Below are positions 15,979 to 23,719 of a DNA stretch of 45,138 nt, piece by piece. Both the position numbers and the translations under genes were made by a program. Every line of letters starts with the position of its first letter. Position 1 is the stretch's first letter. Origin of the DNA: CAYUYV01 sp050331455 (GTDB lineage Bacteria; Pseudomonadota; Alphaproteobacteria; JAJFIK01); contig JBHJGV010000013.1 in NCBI GenBank assembly GCA_050331455.1, positions 1 through 45,138 on the forward strand, given 5' to 3'. The notes beneath the pieces were generated by a model that did no database searches, was not told where the DNA came from, and was given only the letters and a program-made list of their open reading frames with translations.

Positions 15979-16812
15979 TCAGGCGGCGACCAGCCACTCA
16001 ATGCGTGCAGGGCCCGTCGCGCCGAGGGTCTGGGACATCCAGGCCAGGCCCTCGGCCGCCGCCGGCTCCAGCACATAAGGCGGGTTGATCACCACGAGGC
16101 CAAAGCCGGTCATGCCGCGACCGGCCATGTCGGGGCCCAGGCTGAGCTCGATGCGCAACTGGCGGGGCAGGCCCGAGGCTTCGAGGGCCTTCAGGAACAC
16201 ATCCGTCCGTGCCCGTTCGATCACTGGATACCACAGCATATAGACGCCCGTCGCAAACCGCTTGTGCGCCTCCTTCAGGCTGGTGACCACGGTGCTGTAA
16301 TCGCTCTTGATCTCATAGCTCGGGTCGACGACTGCGAGGCCGCGCCGTTCCTGGGGCGGCATGCGTGCGATCAGGGCACGGAACCCGTCTTCCTGACTGA
16401 CACGGACCCGGGGCAGATCGCCGAACAGGCCCGCGAGCAAGGGGTAGTCCGTGGGGTGAAGTTCGCAGAGATCGAGCCGATCCTCGGGGCCCATGCCGGC
16501 CGCCAGCAGGGCGGGCGAGCCCGGATAGCGACCCTGGACCTCGAGGCTGGCCCGCACGGCCTTTTCATAACCGGCAATCAGGTCGGGCCGCGGGCCTGGT
16601 GCGTTCAGCACGCGTTGGATCCCGGCCTCCGCCTCTCCGGTCTTGGCGGCCTGATCCGAGAGCAGATCATAGAGCCCGGCGCCCGCATGGGTGTCGATGA
16701 GATAGAGGGGTTTGGTCTTCTGCTTCAGGTAATCGAGCACGAAAACCAGAACCGCATGCTTGAGCACGTCGGCGGCATTGCCCGCGTGGAAGGCATGGCG
16801 GTAACTGAGCAT
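15979..16812 (-). CDS. rlmJ: 23S rRNA (adenine(2030)-N6)-methyltransferase
   Basis: 277-residue SAM-dependent methyltransferase (YhiR/ComJ family). The N-terminus MLSYRHAFHAGNAADVLKHA is diagnostic. DTHAGAGLYDL is the SAM-binding motif I region and VVDPSYEIKSDY holds the catalytic motif IV. Most relatives carry DPPYE there, so the second Pro is Ser in this protein. The C-terminal RIELSLGPDMAGRGMTGFG and VVINPPYVLEP also match the family. In E. coli it methylates A2030 of 23S rRNA. It sits between the convergent DCC gene and cobA on the same strand, 129 bp from cobA. Confidence 0.93.
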   Translation of the reverse strand: MLSYRHAFHAGNAADVLKHAVLVFVLDYLKQKTKPLYLIDTHAGAGLYDLLSDQAAKTGEAEAGIQRVLNAPGPRPDLIAGYEKAVRASLEVQGRYPGSPALLAAGMGPEDRLDLCELHPTDYPLLAGLFGDLPRVRVSQEDGFRALIARMPPQERRGLAVVDPSYEIKSDYSTVVTSLKEAHKRFATGVYMLWYPVIERARTDVFLKALEASGLPRQLRIELSLGPDMAGRGMTGFGLVVINPPYVLEPAAAEGLAWMSQTLGATGPARIEWLVAA

Positions 16813-16941
16813 GGATCGTCTTTCCTCACCGGCCCGGTCTCGCGGCAGTGCGGGGCCTGACCGTCAGTCATACAGGATCCGCGTGGCGCCTGCCCACCCG
16901 TCCTTTCGCCGGATCGCTTTAGACAGATCTTTTGGCCAGGC

Positions 16942-17865
16942 CTAAATGGCCAGGGCCGACACCAGCCGCTTGAGGGGATCGGGATCGAGCGTTCGGCCCC
17001 GGGCTGCGCCCTGCCAGTCGAGACCGGCGCGCAGACGCACGGCCTGTCCGATCACGATGACCGACGGGGCCTCCATGCCGGCCTTCCGTGCGGCCCGGTC
17101 GGCCTCGCCCAGCGTCGTTTCCAAAACCCGCTGATCCGGCGTCGTGGCGCGGGAGATAATGGCCACCGCCTCGTCCGCCGCCCGTCCACTTGCCAGGAGC
17201 TGATCGGCAATACGCCCCAAATGCTTCATGGCCATGTAAAGCACGATGACGGGCGAGCCGCGCCCCAGGGCCTCCCAGTCCAGACCGTCCGGAACATCGC
17301 CATGGGCCGTGTGGCCCGTGATGAAGGTGACGGCCTGGTTGACGTCCCGGTGGGTGGCCGGGATGCCGGCATAGCCCAGGCCGCCGATCCCCGCCGTCAC
17401 GCCCGGGATGACCCGGAAGGACACGCCCGCCTCGACCAGGGCCAGGGCTTCCTCCCCGCCCCGCCCGAACATGAAGGGGTCGCCTCCTTTCAGCCGGAGC
17501 ACGCGCTTGCCCTCCCCGGCCAGCGCGATCAGGCGGGCGGAAATATCCCGCTGCTTTGGAGAGGGCTTGCCGCCCCTTTTGCCGGCATATTCGATCTCGG
17601 CTTCAGGGCGCGCCAGGGCCAGGATCCCGTCCCCGACCAGGGCGTCATGGACGATCACATCGGCGGATGCGAGGGCATGGGCCCCGTGAAGCGTCAGGAG
17701 ACCCGGATCGCCGGGGCCTGCGCCGGCCAGCCAGACCCAGCCCGCCTCGAACGCCGGAAACCGCAGGCCGCCCGTCGGCAGAACGGCCCCAAGCCGTGAG
17801 CGCCCGAAGCGGTGCGCGCCCGCAAAGGGCACCACCGGGTCCGTTCCGTCGGTCTGTTCGCTCAA
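16942..17865 (-). CDS. cobA: Uroporphyrinogen-III C-methyltransferase (SUMT)
   Basis: 307-residue enzyme that methylates uroporphyrinogen III at C2 and C7 to precorrin-2, the branch point to siroheme and cobalamin. The tetrapyrrole methyltransferase fold is clear: VWLAGAGPGDPGLLTLHGAH, EIEYAGKRGGKPSPKQRDI, RLKGGDPFMFGRGGEEAL, PGVTAGIGGLGYAGIPATHR and VTFITGHTAHG. An extra 45 N-terminal residues precede the core. Translation appears to start at TTG 17865, as gggag lies 7 nt upstream and no in-frame ATG occurs before the conserved core. No other cobalamin or siroheme gene is next to it. Confidence 0.92.
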   Translation of the reverse strand: MSEQTDGTDPVVPFAGAHRFGRSRLGAVLPTGGLRFPAFEAGWVWLAGAGPGDPGLLTLHGAHALASADVIVHDALVGDGILALARPEAEIEYAGKRGGKPSPKQRDISARLIALAGEGKRVLRLKGGDPFMFGRGGEEALALVEAGVSFRVIPGVTAGIGGLGYAGIPATHRDVNQAVTFITGHTAHGDVPDGLDWEALGRGSPVIVLYMAMKHLGRIADQLLASGRAADEAVAIISRATTPDQRVLETTLGEADRAARKAGMEAPSVIVIGQAVRLRAGLDWQGAARGRTLDPDPLKRLVSALAI

Positions 17866-18112
17866 CGCCGTGCTCCCTTTTTCGGTGCGACAAGAGAGGA
17901 ATGGGGACGCCCTCCCGGTCTTCCAAGACTCGCCGGTGGGATTTTACATGAAAACCGGAGCCGGCCCTATTTTCACACAAGGCCTTTGTTAAAATATTGG
18001 TACCGCAGCCCCGGCGAGGCGGTGGTCAAAGACCGGGGGAACGCCTACAGTCCCGTCAATGGGGACATCCCGGCCCATGCGGACATCCCGATGGTACACA
18101 AGGATCCTCGCC

Positions 18113-18823
18113 ATGCCCCGCAATCCGTTCGTTCTGGTCGCCATCGGCATCGCGGCCCTGTTGGCCCTGGTCGTCACCCTGAACAGCCTCTTCCCCGGCA
18201 GCCTGACCCCGGTCGGCACCTGGCCGGCAGTGCTCGCCAAGCTGATCCTTCTGGTGTTCGTCAGCGGCAGTTTCGCCCTGAGCCGGGATGTGTCCTTGGG
18301 TCAGGGCCTGCGTTACGGGGCCATCTGGGTCGCCATCACACTCGCCCTGGTGCTGGGCTACACCCTGCGTGACGATGTCCGGGCCGTGGGACAGCGCCTG
18401 TTGGCGGCCCTCGCCCCGTCCGCCGCCCGGGAGGTCGCGCCCGGCGCGGTCGCCCTCACGCGCACCGCCAACGGCCATTTCATGGCCCGGGCGCGGGTGA
18501 AGGGTCCGGACCTGTCCGAGACCACCGTGATGTTCCTTGTGGACACGGGTGCCAGCCGCGTGAGCCTGACGGCCGAGGATGCCCGGCGCCTGGGGATCGA
18601 CCCGGACGACCTGCGGTTCGACCGCATGGTGCGCACCGCCAACGGCACCAACAGTGTGGCAAGTGTCAGCCTGCCGCGCATTTCCATCGGCAGCGTGTCC
18701 GTCGATGCCGTTCCGTCCCATGTGGTGGCCAGCGGCCTCGATGTTTCCCTCTTGGGAATGAGCTTTCTCAACGATCTGTCGGCCTTCGAGTTCGAAGGCG
18801 ACCGCCTGACCCTCCGCAAATAG
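18113..18823 (+). CDS. Retropepsin-like aspartic protease (TIGR02281 type)
   Basis: 236-residue protein. Two N-terminal hydrophobic helices (FVLVAIGIAALLALVVTLNS; about 45-60 and 70-85) anchor it in the inner membrane. The C-terminal half is a single-copy retropepsin-like domain with catalytic motif FLVDTGASRVSLT and the closing hydrophobic-hydrophobic-Gly motif SLLGMSFLNDL. Such bacterial clan AA proteins would act as dimers, probably in the periplasm. The start at 18113 has aagga upstream. It leads a plus-strand run with the metallophosphoesterase starting 21 bp downstream. Substrate unknown. Confidence 0.88.
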   Translation: MPRNPFVLVAIGIAALLALVVTLNSLFPGSLTPVGTWPAVLAKLILLVFVSGSFALSRDVSLGQGLRYGAIWVAITLALVLGYTLRDDVRAVGQRLLAALAPSAAREVAPGAVALTRTANGHFMARARVKGPDLSETTVMFLVDTGASRVSLTAEDARRLGIDPDDLRFDRMVRTANGTNSVASVSLPRISIGSVSVDAVPSHVVASGLDVSLLGMSFLNDLSAFEFEGDRLTLRK

Positions 18824-18844
18824 CGACCGCAACGGACCGGACCG

Positions 18845-19639
18845 ATGATCATTGCCCAGATTACCGATTTTCACTGCCCGGGCGAAGGCGGGCGCACGCC
18901 GCCCGGTTTCGATCCGGCCGCCGACCTTGCCCATGCGGTGGGCGCCGTCAACGCCCTCGATCCCCAGCCCGATCTGGTCATCGCCACCGGTGACCTGACG
19001 GACCTCAACACCCCCGAGGAATATGCCCGCGTGGCCGACCTGCTCCGGCCGCTGAAGGCTCCCCTGATGGCCATTCCGGGCAACCATGACGACAAGGCGC
19101 CCCTGGTCGAGGCCCTGGCGCCCATCGCCCGCACGGGCCCTGCGGCGCCCTTCGTGAACCATGCGGAGATCTGGCAGGATGACGGCTTCGGCCCGGTCAA
19201 GATCATCCTGCTGGACAGCCAGGCCCCCAAGACCGTGGGCGGCGTGATGTGCGCCGCGCGCCTCGCCTGGCTGGCCGGGGAACTGGCCCGGGATCCGGAC
19301 CTGCCCACGGTGATCGCCATGCACCATCCCCCGATCAAGATCGGCATTGTCGAATTCGACGGCTACGGCTTCGAAGGCCTCGAGGCTTTCCGGACCCTGA
19401 TGGATGAAAGCCCCCGGGTGGACTTGATCATGTGCGGCCATATCCACCGGGCCCTGACGGGCCGGGCCGGGCGGGCGCCCGTGGTGGTCTCACCCAGTGT
19501 CACCTACAGCTATCCCCTGGAACTGCGGCCCGGCGTCAAACTGGCCCGCAAGCCGGAACCGCCGGGCTTCATGCTCCATGTGCGCACGGGACCCCGCGAC
19601 TGGACCAGCCATGTCCAACCGCTCACGCCGCGCCCCTGA
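18845..19639 (+). CDS. Metallophosphoesterase (CpdA-like)
   Basis: 264-residue calcineurin-like phosphoesterase with all metal-binding motifs: ITDFHCPGEGGR (D-x-H), VIATGDLTDLNTPEEY, IPGNHDDKAPLV, IAMHHPPIKIG and MCGHIHRALTG. This is the class III cyclic nucleotide phosphodiesterase (CpdA/Icc) architecture, but these motifs are shared by enzymes acting on other phosphodiesters. Cytosolic. Its 3' end overlaps the phnN start by 29 bp, implying translational coupling and perhaps a shared pathway in ribosyl-phosphate or cyclic-phosphate metabolism. Confidence 0.9.
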   Translation: MIIAQITDFHCPGEGGRTPPGFDPAADLAHAVGAVNALDPQPDLVIATGDLTDLNTPEEYARVADLLRPLKAPLMAIPGNHDDKAPLVEALAPIARTGPAAPFVNHAEIWQDDGFGPVKIILLDSQAPKTVGGVMCAARLAWLAGELARDPDLPTVIAMHHPPIKIGIVEFDGYGFEGLEAFRTLMDESPRVDLIMCGHIHRALTGRAGRAPVVVSPSVTYSYPLELRPGVKLARKPEPPGFMLHVRTGPRDWTSHVQPLTPRP

Positions 19640-20261
19640 CGTCCCGCCCGAGACCTGCGACTGCCCGGCAAATTGTCCGGGGACGCTGTTTCTGGTCGTG
19701 GGCCCCAGCGGCGCGGGCAAGGATACGCTGATGGACGGTGCGCGGGCGATCCTCTCGGCCTGTCCGCGTTTCCGGTTCGCACGGCGCGTGATCACCCGCG
19801 GCGCCGCGGCCGGCGGCGAGGACCACGATGCGGTCACGCCGGAAGAATTCTCCGATCTTGAGGCTGCCGGGGCCTTCTGTCTGAGCTGGTCTGCCCACGG
19901 ACTGTCCTACGGGGTGCCGGCCGGCGCGGCCCGGGACATCGCAGCCGGCCGGCATGTCGTGGTCAATGTCTCGCGCCGCGTGATCGGTGAGGCCCAGGCC
20001 CGGTTCTCGCCCTTGGAGACGATCCTGGTGACGGCGAGCCGGGACGTGCTCGCCCAGCGCCTTGCCGCACGCGGGCGGGAGGACGCCGAGACCATCGCCG
20101 GACGTCTCGCCCGGACCGTCGAGGGTCCGCCGGACGGGCCGGGGGTGCATGTGGTGCGCAATGAAGGGCCTGTCAGCGACGGCATTGCCGCCTTTCTCGA
20201 CGCCCTGCGCATGGGGGCGCCGGCCTGCCGGGTGCTCGGCGATGGGCAGAGGACGTTCTGA
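19611..20261 (+). CDS. phnN: Ribose 1,5-bisphosphate phosphokinase
   Basis: 216-residue P-loop kinase of the guanylate kinase fold. The Walker A VVGPSGAGKDTLMDGAR carries the GKD that marks PhnN rather than the GKS/T of guanylate kinase. FRFARRVITRGAAAGGEDHD and the later EEFSDLEAAGAFCLSWSAHG are also PhnN blocks. The enzyme phosphorylates ribose 1,5-bisphosphate to PRPP, usually downstream of C-P lyase phosphonate breakdown. No C-P lyase gene lies in this window. The start at 19611 lies inside the preceding gene; no other start gives the full family N-terminus. Confidence 0.87.
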   Translation: MSNRSRRAPDVPPETCDCPANCPGTLFLVVGPSGAGKDTLMDGARAILSACPRFRFARRVITRGAAAGGEDHDAVTPEEFSDLEAAGAFCLSWSAHGLSYGVPAGAARDIAAGRHVVVNVSRRVIGEAQARFSPLETILVTASRDVLAQRLAARGREDAETIAGRLARTVEGPPDGPGVHVVRNEGPVSDGIAAFLDALRMGAPACRVLGDGQRTF

Positions 20262-20440
20262 AGTTGAAATCGCCGCGGCGGGCCGCTACACCCCCTCGGG
20301 GAGGGTTGGTGGACCGGATCCCGGTCCCGCCGAACCGTTGAAAACACTTTCCAACGCAATTACCGCCACACTGCTTTCCAAACCACCCGCTTTCCGCTTC
20401 ACCCGCCGGCCCCTCGGGCCGACTGTCCATGGGGACCCAC

Positions 20441-21943
20441 ATGACCTTTCCCACGCCGCGAGACGACCTGCAGCCCAATACGGCCGACTTCGAACGCCTG
20501 CCCCTGGTGGCACCCCTGGGGTTCCGGGAATATGACGCGCGGTGGCTGTTTCCCCAGCAGATCAACCTGATGGGCGTGCAGGCCCTGGGCATGGGCCTTG
20601 GCACGCTGATCCGGGAGATGGGCGTTGAGCCGAAAATCGCCGTGGGCCACGACTTCCGGTCCTATTCCGCCTCGATCAAACAGGCCCTGATCAACGGCCT
20701 CGTCGCGTCCGGCGCCCATGTGCACGATATCGGCCTCGCCCTTTCGCCCATGGCCTATTTCTCCCAGTTCGCCCTCGACGTGCCCTGCGTCGCCATGGTC
20801 ACCGCCAGCCACAACGAAAACGGCTGGACCGGTGTGAAGATGGGCGCCAATCGTCCGCTGACCTTCGGACCCGACGAGATGAGCCGGCTGAAGGAGATTG
20901 TCCTCACCGGCGCCTACAAGGAAGCCGAGGGTGGCAGATACACCTTCGTGTCCGACATGGCCCAGCGTTATTTTGACGATCTGACCACGGGCAAAAAACT
21001 CTCCCGGCCCATCAAGGTCGTGGCGGCCTGCGGCAACGGCACGGCGGGTGCCTTCGTGCCGGAGGTGCTCAGCCGGATCGGGGCCGAGGTGATCCCCCTG
21101 GACTGTAATCTGGACCACACCTTCCCGCGCTACAATCCGAACCCGGAGGACATGGCGATGCTGCATGCCCTGCGCGACGCGGTGCTGGAGCACAAGGCGG
21201 AAGTCGGCTTGGCTTTCGACGGCGACGGCGACCGCTGCGGCGTGGTGGACAATGAGGGCGAGGAGATCTTCGCCGACAAGGTAGGCGTGATGCTGGCCCG
21301 GGATCTCTCCGCCCGGCACGAAAACGCGCAATTCGTGGTCGACGTGAAATCCACGGGCCTGTTCCTGACAGACCCCGTGCTCCAGCAAAACAATGCGAAG
21401 ACGGATTATTGGAAGACGGGCCATTCCTATATCAAGCGCCGGGTCAACGAACTGGGGGCCCTGGTCGGCTTCGAGAAGAGCGGCCACTATTTCTTCAACG
21501 AGCCCATCGGCCATGGCTATGACGACGGCATGGTTTCCGCCATCGCCATCCTGGAGATGCTGGACCGCAATCGGGACACCTCCATGGCTGACCTACGCCG
21601 GGCCCTGCCCCAGACCTGGGGCTCACCGACCATGTCGCCCAAATGCGCCGACGACAAGAAATACAACGTTGTCGAATCCGTCACGAAGCATTTCTCCAAG
21701 ATGCAGGAGGACAAAGCCGAGATCCTGGGTCAGGGCATCCGCGATGTGGTGACCGTGAACGGCGTGCGGGTGACCCTCGACGACGGCACCTGGGGCCTGG
21801 TGCGCGCCTCCTCCAACAAGCCGGGTCTTGTCGTCGTGGTCGAAAGCCCGACCTCAGAGCAAAACATGCGCGACATGTTCGGCGTGATCGACCAGGTCCT
21901 CTCCGACTTCCCCGAAGTCGGCGAGTACGACCAGAAGCTTTGA
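20441..21943 (+). CDS. Phosphoglucomutase/phosphomannomutase
   Basis: 500-residue alpha-D-phosphohexomutase. The active-site phosphoserine lies in VTASHNENGWTGVKMG, the metal-binding loop in AFDGDGDRCGVVD, and the sugar-binding loop in GFEKSGHYFFNE. The C-terminal phosphate-binding domain carries RASSNKPGLVVVVES. It interconverts hexose 1- and 6-phosphates for cell-surface polysaccharide precursors. The GEKSGH-type sugar loop allows both glucose and mannose, so no symbol is assigned. The ATG at 20441 has gggga 6 nt upstream; an ATG at 20429 is also possible. Followed by a terminator. Confidence 0.92.
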   Translation: MTFPTPRDDLQPNTADFERLPLVAPLGFREYDARWLFPQQINLMGVQALGMGLGTLIREMGVEPKIAVGHDFRSYSASIKQALINGLVASGAHVHDIGLALSPMAYFSQFALDVPCVAMVTASHNENGWTGVKMGANRPLTFGPDEMSRLKEIVLTGAYKEAEGGRYTFVSDMAQRYFDDLTTGKKLSRPIKVVAACGNGTAGAFVPEVLSRIGAEVIPLDCNLDHTFPRYNPNPEDMAMLHALRDAVLEHKAEVGLAFDGDGDRCGVVDNEGEEIFADKVGVMLARDLSARHENAQFVVDVKSTGLFLTDPVLQQNNAKTDYWKTGHSYIKRRVNELGALVGFEKSGHYFFNEPIGHGYDDGMVSAIAILEMLDRNRDTSMADLRRALPQTWGSPTMSPKCADDKKYNVVESVTKHFSKMQEDKAEILGQGIRDVVTVNGVRVTLDDGTWGLVRASSNKPGLVVVVESPTSEQNMRDMFGVIDQVLSDFPEVGEYDQKL

Positions 21944-21968
21944 GATCTGTCACTTGACGGATGATGAG

Positions 21969-21995
21969 AAGGCGTCCCATTCGGGGCGCCTTTTC
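21969..21995 (+). terminator. Rho-independent terminator
   Basis: aaggcgtccc pairs with ggggcgcctt (one G-U) around a 4-nt loop, then tttt. It lies 26 bp after the phosphohexomutase stop. Confidence 0.8.
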
Positions 21996-22298
21996 GTTTA
22001 TGCCCGGGCGATCCGTGGTCTGCTCAAAAAAGGCGTGACCGATCCTGAAAAAAGAGGGCTCAAGCGCCGGGGCCGCGAAATACCATGTGGAGCCGTGACA
22101 ATCGAAGCCGGAGGCCACGGTTCCATGACCCGGTGTGGCCGGATCAGCGCAAAACCAAAGGGAGTTTCCCCCGCCATCTCGGTCAAGCCAGATTTCTCAA
22201 CACGTTTTGCGAGAAGTCGGACATCAAATCCCTTAAAACGACAGGAACCGTTCCCGGACACCGGTCTTCGTTTCACGAAACACTTGCCTCGCCCCCTT
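21996..22298. other. Intergenic spacer, no gene recognised
   Basis: About 300 bp between the terminator and the SOS boxes. No open frame here looks like a gene and no known RNA motif is seen. The base composition is less GC-rich than the flanking genes. Confidence 0.5.
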
Positions 22299-22333
22299 GT
22301 TCGCTTTATGTTCTTTTTGAACAAAGAGCGAAC
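22299..22333. promoter_or_regulatory. Double inverted LexA (SOS) boxes
   Basis: GTTC-N7-GTTC at 22299-22313 and GAAC-N7-GAAC at 22319-22333, i.e. two alphaproteobacterial LexA boxes facing each other across five T residues. Eleven or more positions of the two 15-mers match as an inverted repeat. The VOC-family start codon is 29 bp downstream, so LexA binding here should block its transcription. Confidence 0.75.
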
Positions 22334-22362
22334 TTCGACAGTCCGCGAAGAGGGTGAAGGGC

Positions 22363-22791
22363 ATGGATCAGCGGGTCAGCATGGTGAGCCTCGGGGTGGC
22401 CGATGTGGTGCGGTCCCGGACTTTTTATGAGAGCGGCCTCGGCTGGCGGGCCAGCCTGATCAGCTCCAAGGCGCTGGTCGTCTTTCGGGCAGGCGGGTTG
22501 CTGGTCACCCTGGTGCCCCGGGGGGAACTGGCGGCCGATCTGGGGGTGGACGATCATGGGCGCACGGAAGACTTTACCGGTCTTGCGCTGAATCACGCCG
22601 TCGGATCTCGCGAAGACGCAATTTTGATCCTGGCCCGGGCCGAGGCCGCCGGCGGGATCGTGACCCAGCGCACCATCGAGACGAGTTGGGGCGGCTATGC
22701 GGGCGCCTTCAGCGATCCGGACGGCCACGCCTGGGAAGTGGCCTGGAACCCGGACTGGTTCGACGAAAAGGGCCGTGTCTTGATCGCCTGA
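22363..22791 (+). CDS. VOC (glyoxalase/dioxygenase) family protein, likely SOS-controlled
   Basis: 142-residue vicinal-oxygen-chelate protein. Two beta-alpha-beta-beta-beta units: MVSLGVADVVRSRTFYESGL then GWRASLISSKALVVFRAGG, and ILILARAEAAGGIVTQRTIE then FSDPDGHAWEVAWNPDWF. The closing GxFSDPDGHxWEVAWNP is typical of the YP_ glyoxalase/bleomycin-resistance subgroup. Reaction unknown; the family spans isomerases, dioxygenases and drug-sequestering proteins. GTG at 22354 is an alternative start. Its promoter region contains the double LexA box, which suggests a DNA-damage-induced role. The next gene converges. Confidence 0.88.
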   Translation: MDQRVSMVSLGVADVVRSRTFYESGLGWRASLISSKALVVFRAGGLLVTLVPRGELAADLGVDDHGRTEDFTGLALNHAVGSREDAILILARAEAAGGIVTQRTIETSWGGYAGAFSDPDGHAWEVAWNPDWFDEKGRVLIA

Positions 22792-22824
22792 TTTCAGTCG
22801 CCCAATCCTGGTCGCCCGATCCCG

Positions 22825-23691
22825 TCAGCGCCCCGTCAGCAGATCCGCGGCCATGCTGAGCGCCGTCAGGGTCAGGAACACTGCAAAGGCCCGGCGCAGA
22901 ACGGCCCGGGACCGGGCGTGGGCGAGGCGCACGCCGATGGGCACGGACAGCATCGTCATGGGCACGATAAGGGCGAAGGCCAGCAGATTGACGAACCCCA
23001 CGGAAAAGGGGGCCCGTCCCGGCTCCCCCCACCCCACTGCGATGAGGCCAAGCGTCGCCGGAATCCCGATGATCAGCCCCAGGCCGCTCGCCGTGCCCAC
23101 GGCCCGGTGGATCGCCACACCGTAAAGGGTCATAAGCGAAATGCCGAAGGTACCGCCACCGACGCCGACCAGGGTGGAGAAAAAGCCGATGCCGGCCCCC
23201 TGAAGGCTGCGCCAGGGATTCGCAGGCAATCCATCGCCCAGGCGCCACGCCTCCCGGCCGAAGGCGAGATGGGCGGCCATCAGCAGGGCGAGCACCACAA
23301 ACACGGCGGACAGAACGGGTCCGGCCAGAGCCCCCGCCGCCAGGGATCCCGCCGCGACCCCGGCCACGATCGGCAGGCCCCAGGCGCGTAGGATCGATCC
23401 GTCTACGGCCCCGTGCCGCGCATGGCGGTCCACGGAGCGGATCGAGGTGACGATAATGGTGGCGAGCGAAGTGGCCACGGCCTGGTGCATGCGGACGGCA
23501 TCGTCCACATCGAAAAAGCCGAAGACGTGGAACAGCATGGGCACGATCACGATCCCCCCGCCTACACCGAAAAAGCCGCCCAGCACACCGGCGAGAAATC
23601 CGCCGAGCATGACGCTCAAGCCCAAAAGAAGCTCCGTAGGCAAACCGGCTATGCCCTCGCCGCTGCCCCCAAGGGCCGCCCCAATTTCCAT
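22825..23691 (-). CDS. TauE/SafE-family membrane permease
   Basis: 288-residue inner-membrane protein with about eight hydrophobic helices. The two family repeats begin FLAGVLGGFFGVGGGIVIVP and IGFFSTLVGVGGGTFGISLM, each with the G-x-G-GGG motif. MHQAVATSLATIIVTSIRS and HRAVGTASGLGLIIGIPAT are the matching second blocks. TauE/SafE proteins are proposed exporters of sulfite or sulfonates (SafE = YfcA/TSUP); substrate is not shown here. ATG at 23691 has ggggaggag upstream. It starts 28 bp after the end of dusA on the same strand, so cotranscription with dusA is likely. Confidence 0.9.
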   Translation of the reverse strand: MEIGAALGGSGEGIAGLPTELLLGLSVMLGGFLAGVLGGFFGVGGGIVIVPMLFHVFGFFDVDDAVRMHQAVATSLATIIVTSIRSVDRHARHGAVDGSILRAWGLPIVAGVAAGSLAAGALAGPVLSAVFVVLALLMAAHLAFGREAWRLGDGLPANPWRSLQGAGIGFFSTLVGVGGGTFGISLMTLYGVAIHRAVGTASGLGLIIGIPATLGLIAVGWGEPGRAPFSVGFVNLLAFALIVPMTMLSVPIGVRLAHARSRAVLRRAFAVFLTLTALSMAADLLTGR

Positions 23692-23719
23692 CCCCCGCTC
23701 CTCCCCTCTTCCGGACCGC

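Noticed and set aside
18056..19447. A 463-codon minus-strand frame opposite the protease and phosphoesterase
   Set aside because: Low-complexity His/Gln/Gly composition typical of antisense frames in GC-rich DNA; both genes on the other strand are well supported.
22299..22333. Reading the SOS-box inverted repeat as a terminator hairpin because of the central T run
   Set aside because: The T run is in the loop, not after the stem, and spacing of the four GTTC/GAAC blocks exactly fits LexA sites.
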